Positions 63,025 through 64,000 of a stretch of 64,000 nt of DNA are shown here, piece by piece. Within the stretch, counting starts at the first letter, position 1. Each line of letters opens with the position of its first letter. The position numbers and the translations under genes were made by a program. Origin of the DNA: Streptomyces sp. HNM0574 (GTDB taxonomy: Bacteria > Actinomycetota > Actinomycetes > Streptomycetales > Streptomycetaceae); the NCBI RefSeq assembly GCF_012726235.1, contig NZ_JAASAH010000003.1:1-64000 (forward strand). The letters are read 5' to 3'. The notes beneath the pieces are model-generated. The model was not told the DNA's origin. It saw only the letters and a program-made list of their open reading frames with translations, and did not search any database.

Positions 63025-63990
63025 ATGAAGGCTTCGAGGCTGTTGCACCTCCTGCTGCTCCTGCAGACCCGTCAGCGCATCACCACCACCGATCTCGCCG
63101 AGCGTCTGGAAGTGTCTCGGCGGACTGTGCTGCGGGATGTCGAGGCGCTCTCGACGGCAGGTGTGCCTGTCCATGCCGAACGCGGGCGGAACGGCGGGAT
63201 CGTCCTGCTCCCCGGTGCAAGGCTCAACGCGTCCCATCTGGAACCACCGGAGCTGGAGGCCCTCTCCGTAGCCGGTCTGGACAGCGCGCAACGTGAGCGT
63301 ATGGGCCTGTCCGCGGTGTGGGAGTCGGCCGCGCGCAAGATCGCCGCCCGGCAGACTGCCGTACCTGGATCGCCGAGCCTGCCGCAACTGGCGGACCTGG
63401 TGCTGGTGGACAGCACCGGGTGGTTTGCCGACTCAGAGGCAGGGATCGACGTATCGGACCTGGCCTCGGCACTGCGACACCGCCGCCGGCTGCGAATCCA
63501 GTACCGGCGCAGCGCCGAGAATCAGGCCTCAACGCGGGTGGTCGACCCGTACGGGATCGTCGCGAAATCCGGTCGCTGGTATCTCATAGCCGATGACCAG
63601 GGGAACGGTCGGCTGTTCGCTCTGGAACGGCTCTCGTCCTACGAAGAACTCGACGCGCCGGCTGCTCTCCGGCCAGGCGAAACCCTCCGCACCAGATGGG
63701 CCGCGTTGAAGGAACGCACCGAGGGTCAAGGTCGCGTGAGCGTGACCGTCCGTCTGCCGGAAAACGGACTCGCCCTGGCGCGGCGCATCCTCGGCAGCCG
63801 CATCCACGACGTCTCCGACGCGGAAAACGGCTGGTGCACCGTCGTCGTCCGCTACCCCGATATCGAGTCGGTGCGTCAGCTCCTCCAGTTCGGCGACCAC
63901 ATCGAGGTACTCACCCCGGAGACAGCCCGCGAACGCATCAGTCAGCTCGCCGGAGACCTGGCGGAAAGGCACTCGACCCCAGCTTCGTGA
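63025..63990 (+). CDS. YafY/DeoR-type regulator with WYL domain
   Basis: 321 residues. The N-terminal winged helix-turn-helix (TTTDLAERLEVSRRTVLRDV, wing HAERGRNGGIVL) binds DNA. The middle carries a WYL ligand-binding domain (RIQYRR, RVVDPYGIVAKSGRWYLIAD), and the C-terminal WCX region follows (VRLPENGLALARRILG to ELLQFGDHIEVL-like). WYL proteins bind nucleotides or single-stranded nucleic acid, and this subgroup often regulates an adjacent VOC or reductase gene. The start is ATG 63025. It is complete, with its stop at 63990 inside the window. Confidence 0.92.
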   Translation: MKASRLLHLLLLLQTRQRITTTDLAERLEVSRRTVLRDVEALSTAGVPVHAERGRNGGIVLLPGARLNASHLEPPELEALSVAGLDSAQRERMGLSAVWESAARKIAARQTAVPGSPSLPQLADLVLVDSTGWFADSEAGIDVSDLASALRHRRRLRIQYRRSAENQASTRVVDPYGIVAKSGRWYLIADDQGNGRLFALERLSSYEELDAPAALRPGETLRTRWAALKERTEGQGRVSVTVRLPENGLALARRILGSRIHDVSDAENGWCTVVVRYPDIESVRQLLQFGDHIEVLTPETARERISQLAGDLAERHSTPAS

Positions 63991-64000
63991 ACGCCGACCG

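Overview
The window is high-GC actinobacterial chromosome, almost certainly Streptomyces. The coding sequences use GC-rich third positions with frequent GTG starts, and the gene order serA-ilvC-ilvN-ilvB-(GGDEF/EAL protein) ... gatB-gatA-gatC-(rmdB-like)-ligA-(MetE-like) ... mnmA ... cysteine desulfurase matches, from memory, the conserved core arm of Streptomyces chromosomes (SCO5515 down to about SCO5486 in S. coelicolor). I see no rRNA, tRNA, CRISPR array, transposase, integrase or plasmid origin.

Layout. 0.2-2.2 kb: an AraC-type regulator and an APH-fold phosphotransferase. 2.4-7.8 kb: a 1531-residue RHS polymorphic toxin followed by two overlapping, paralogous immunity genes. 8.1-13.8 kb: serine and branched-chain amino acid genes (serA, ilvC, ilvN, ilvB), with a leader-peptide attenuator in front of ilvB. 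13.9-17.4 kb: a membrane PAS-GGDEF-EAL protein. 17.7-22.3 kb: a frameshifted 2-hydroxyacid dehydrogenase, an aldo/keto reductase, a lipoprotein sugar dehydrogenase and small proteins. 22.4-34.5 kb looks accessory: an MMPL exporter, a Tat-type phospholipase C, a cysteine-dioxygenase-like cupin, a secreted PIG-L deacetylase and a LodA/LodB-type quinoprotein oxidase operon with a third gene of unknown function. 34.9-45.7 kb is core: gatB, gatA and gatC with a small membrane protein embedded, an RmdB-like c-di-GMP enzyme, ligA, a MetE-fold protein and an SDR. 45.9-50.3 kb: a Drr-type ABC exporter, a LOG-family protein and an RCK-domain membrane protein. 51.2-59.8 kb: a fused glycine-betaine methyltransferase, a stand-alone MreB paralogue, mnmA, an amidase, a PAS-PP2C phosphatase and a cysteine desulfurase (the likely sulfur donor for MnmA). 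59.9-64 kb: Dps, an alpha/beta hydrolase, a thioesterase and a VOC protein divergent from a WYL regulator.

The most unusual signal outside genes is a mosaic intergenic repeat family, seen in five gaps (1-190, 19.84-20.11 kb, 50.35-50.65 kb, 56.11-56.32 kb, 62.25-62.55 kb). It is built from at least three modules and has a near-invariant 22-nt core present twelve times. Other points worth following are the LodAB-plus-third-gene operon, the duplicated immunity gene with an identical 11-nt overlap junction, the ilv attenuator, the RCK protein that lacks a potassium selectivity filter, a possible ATT start on the betaine methyltransferase, and an 18-codon ORF coupled to the PIG-L gene. Assignments come from motifs and from memory of families; no database search was run.
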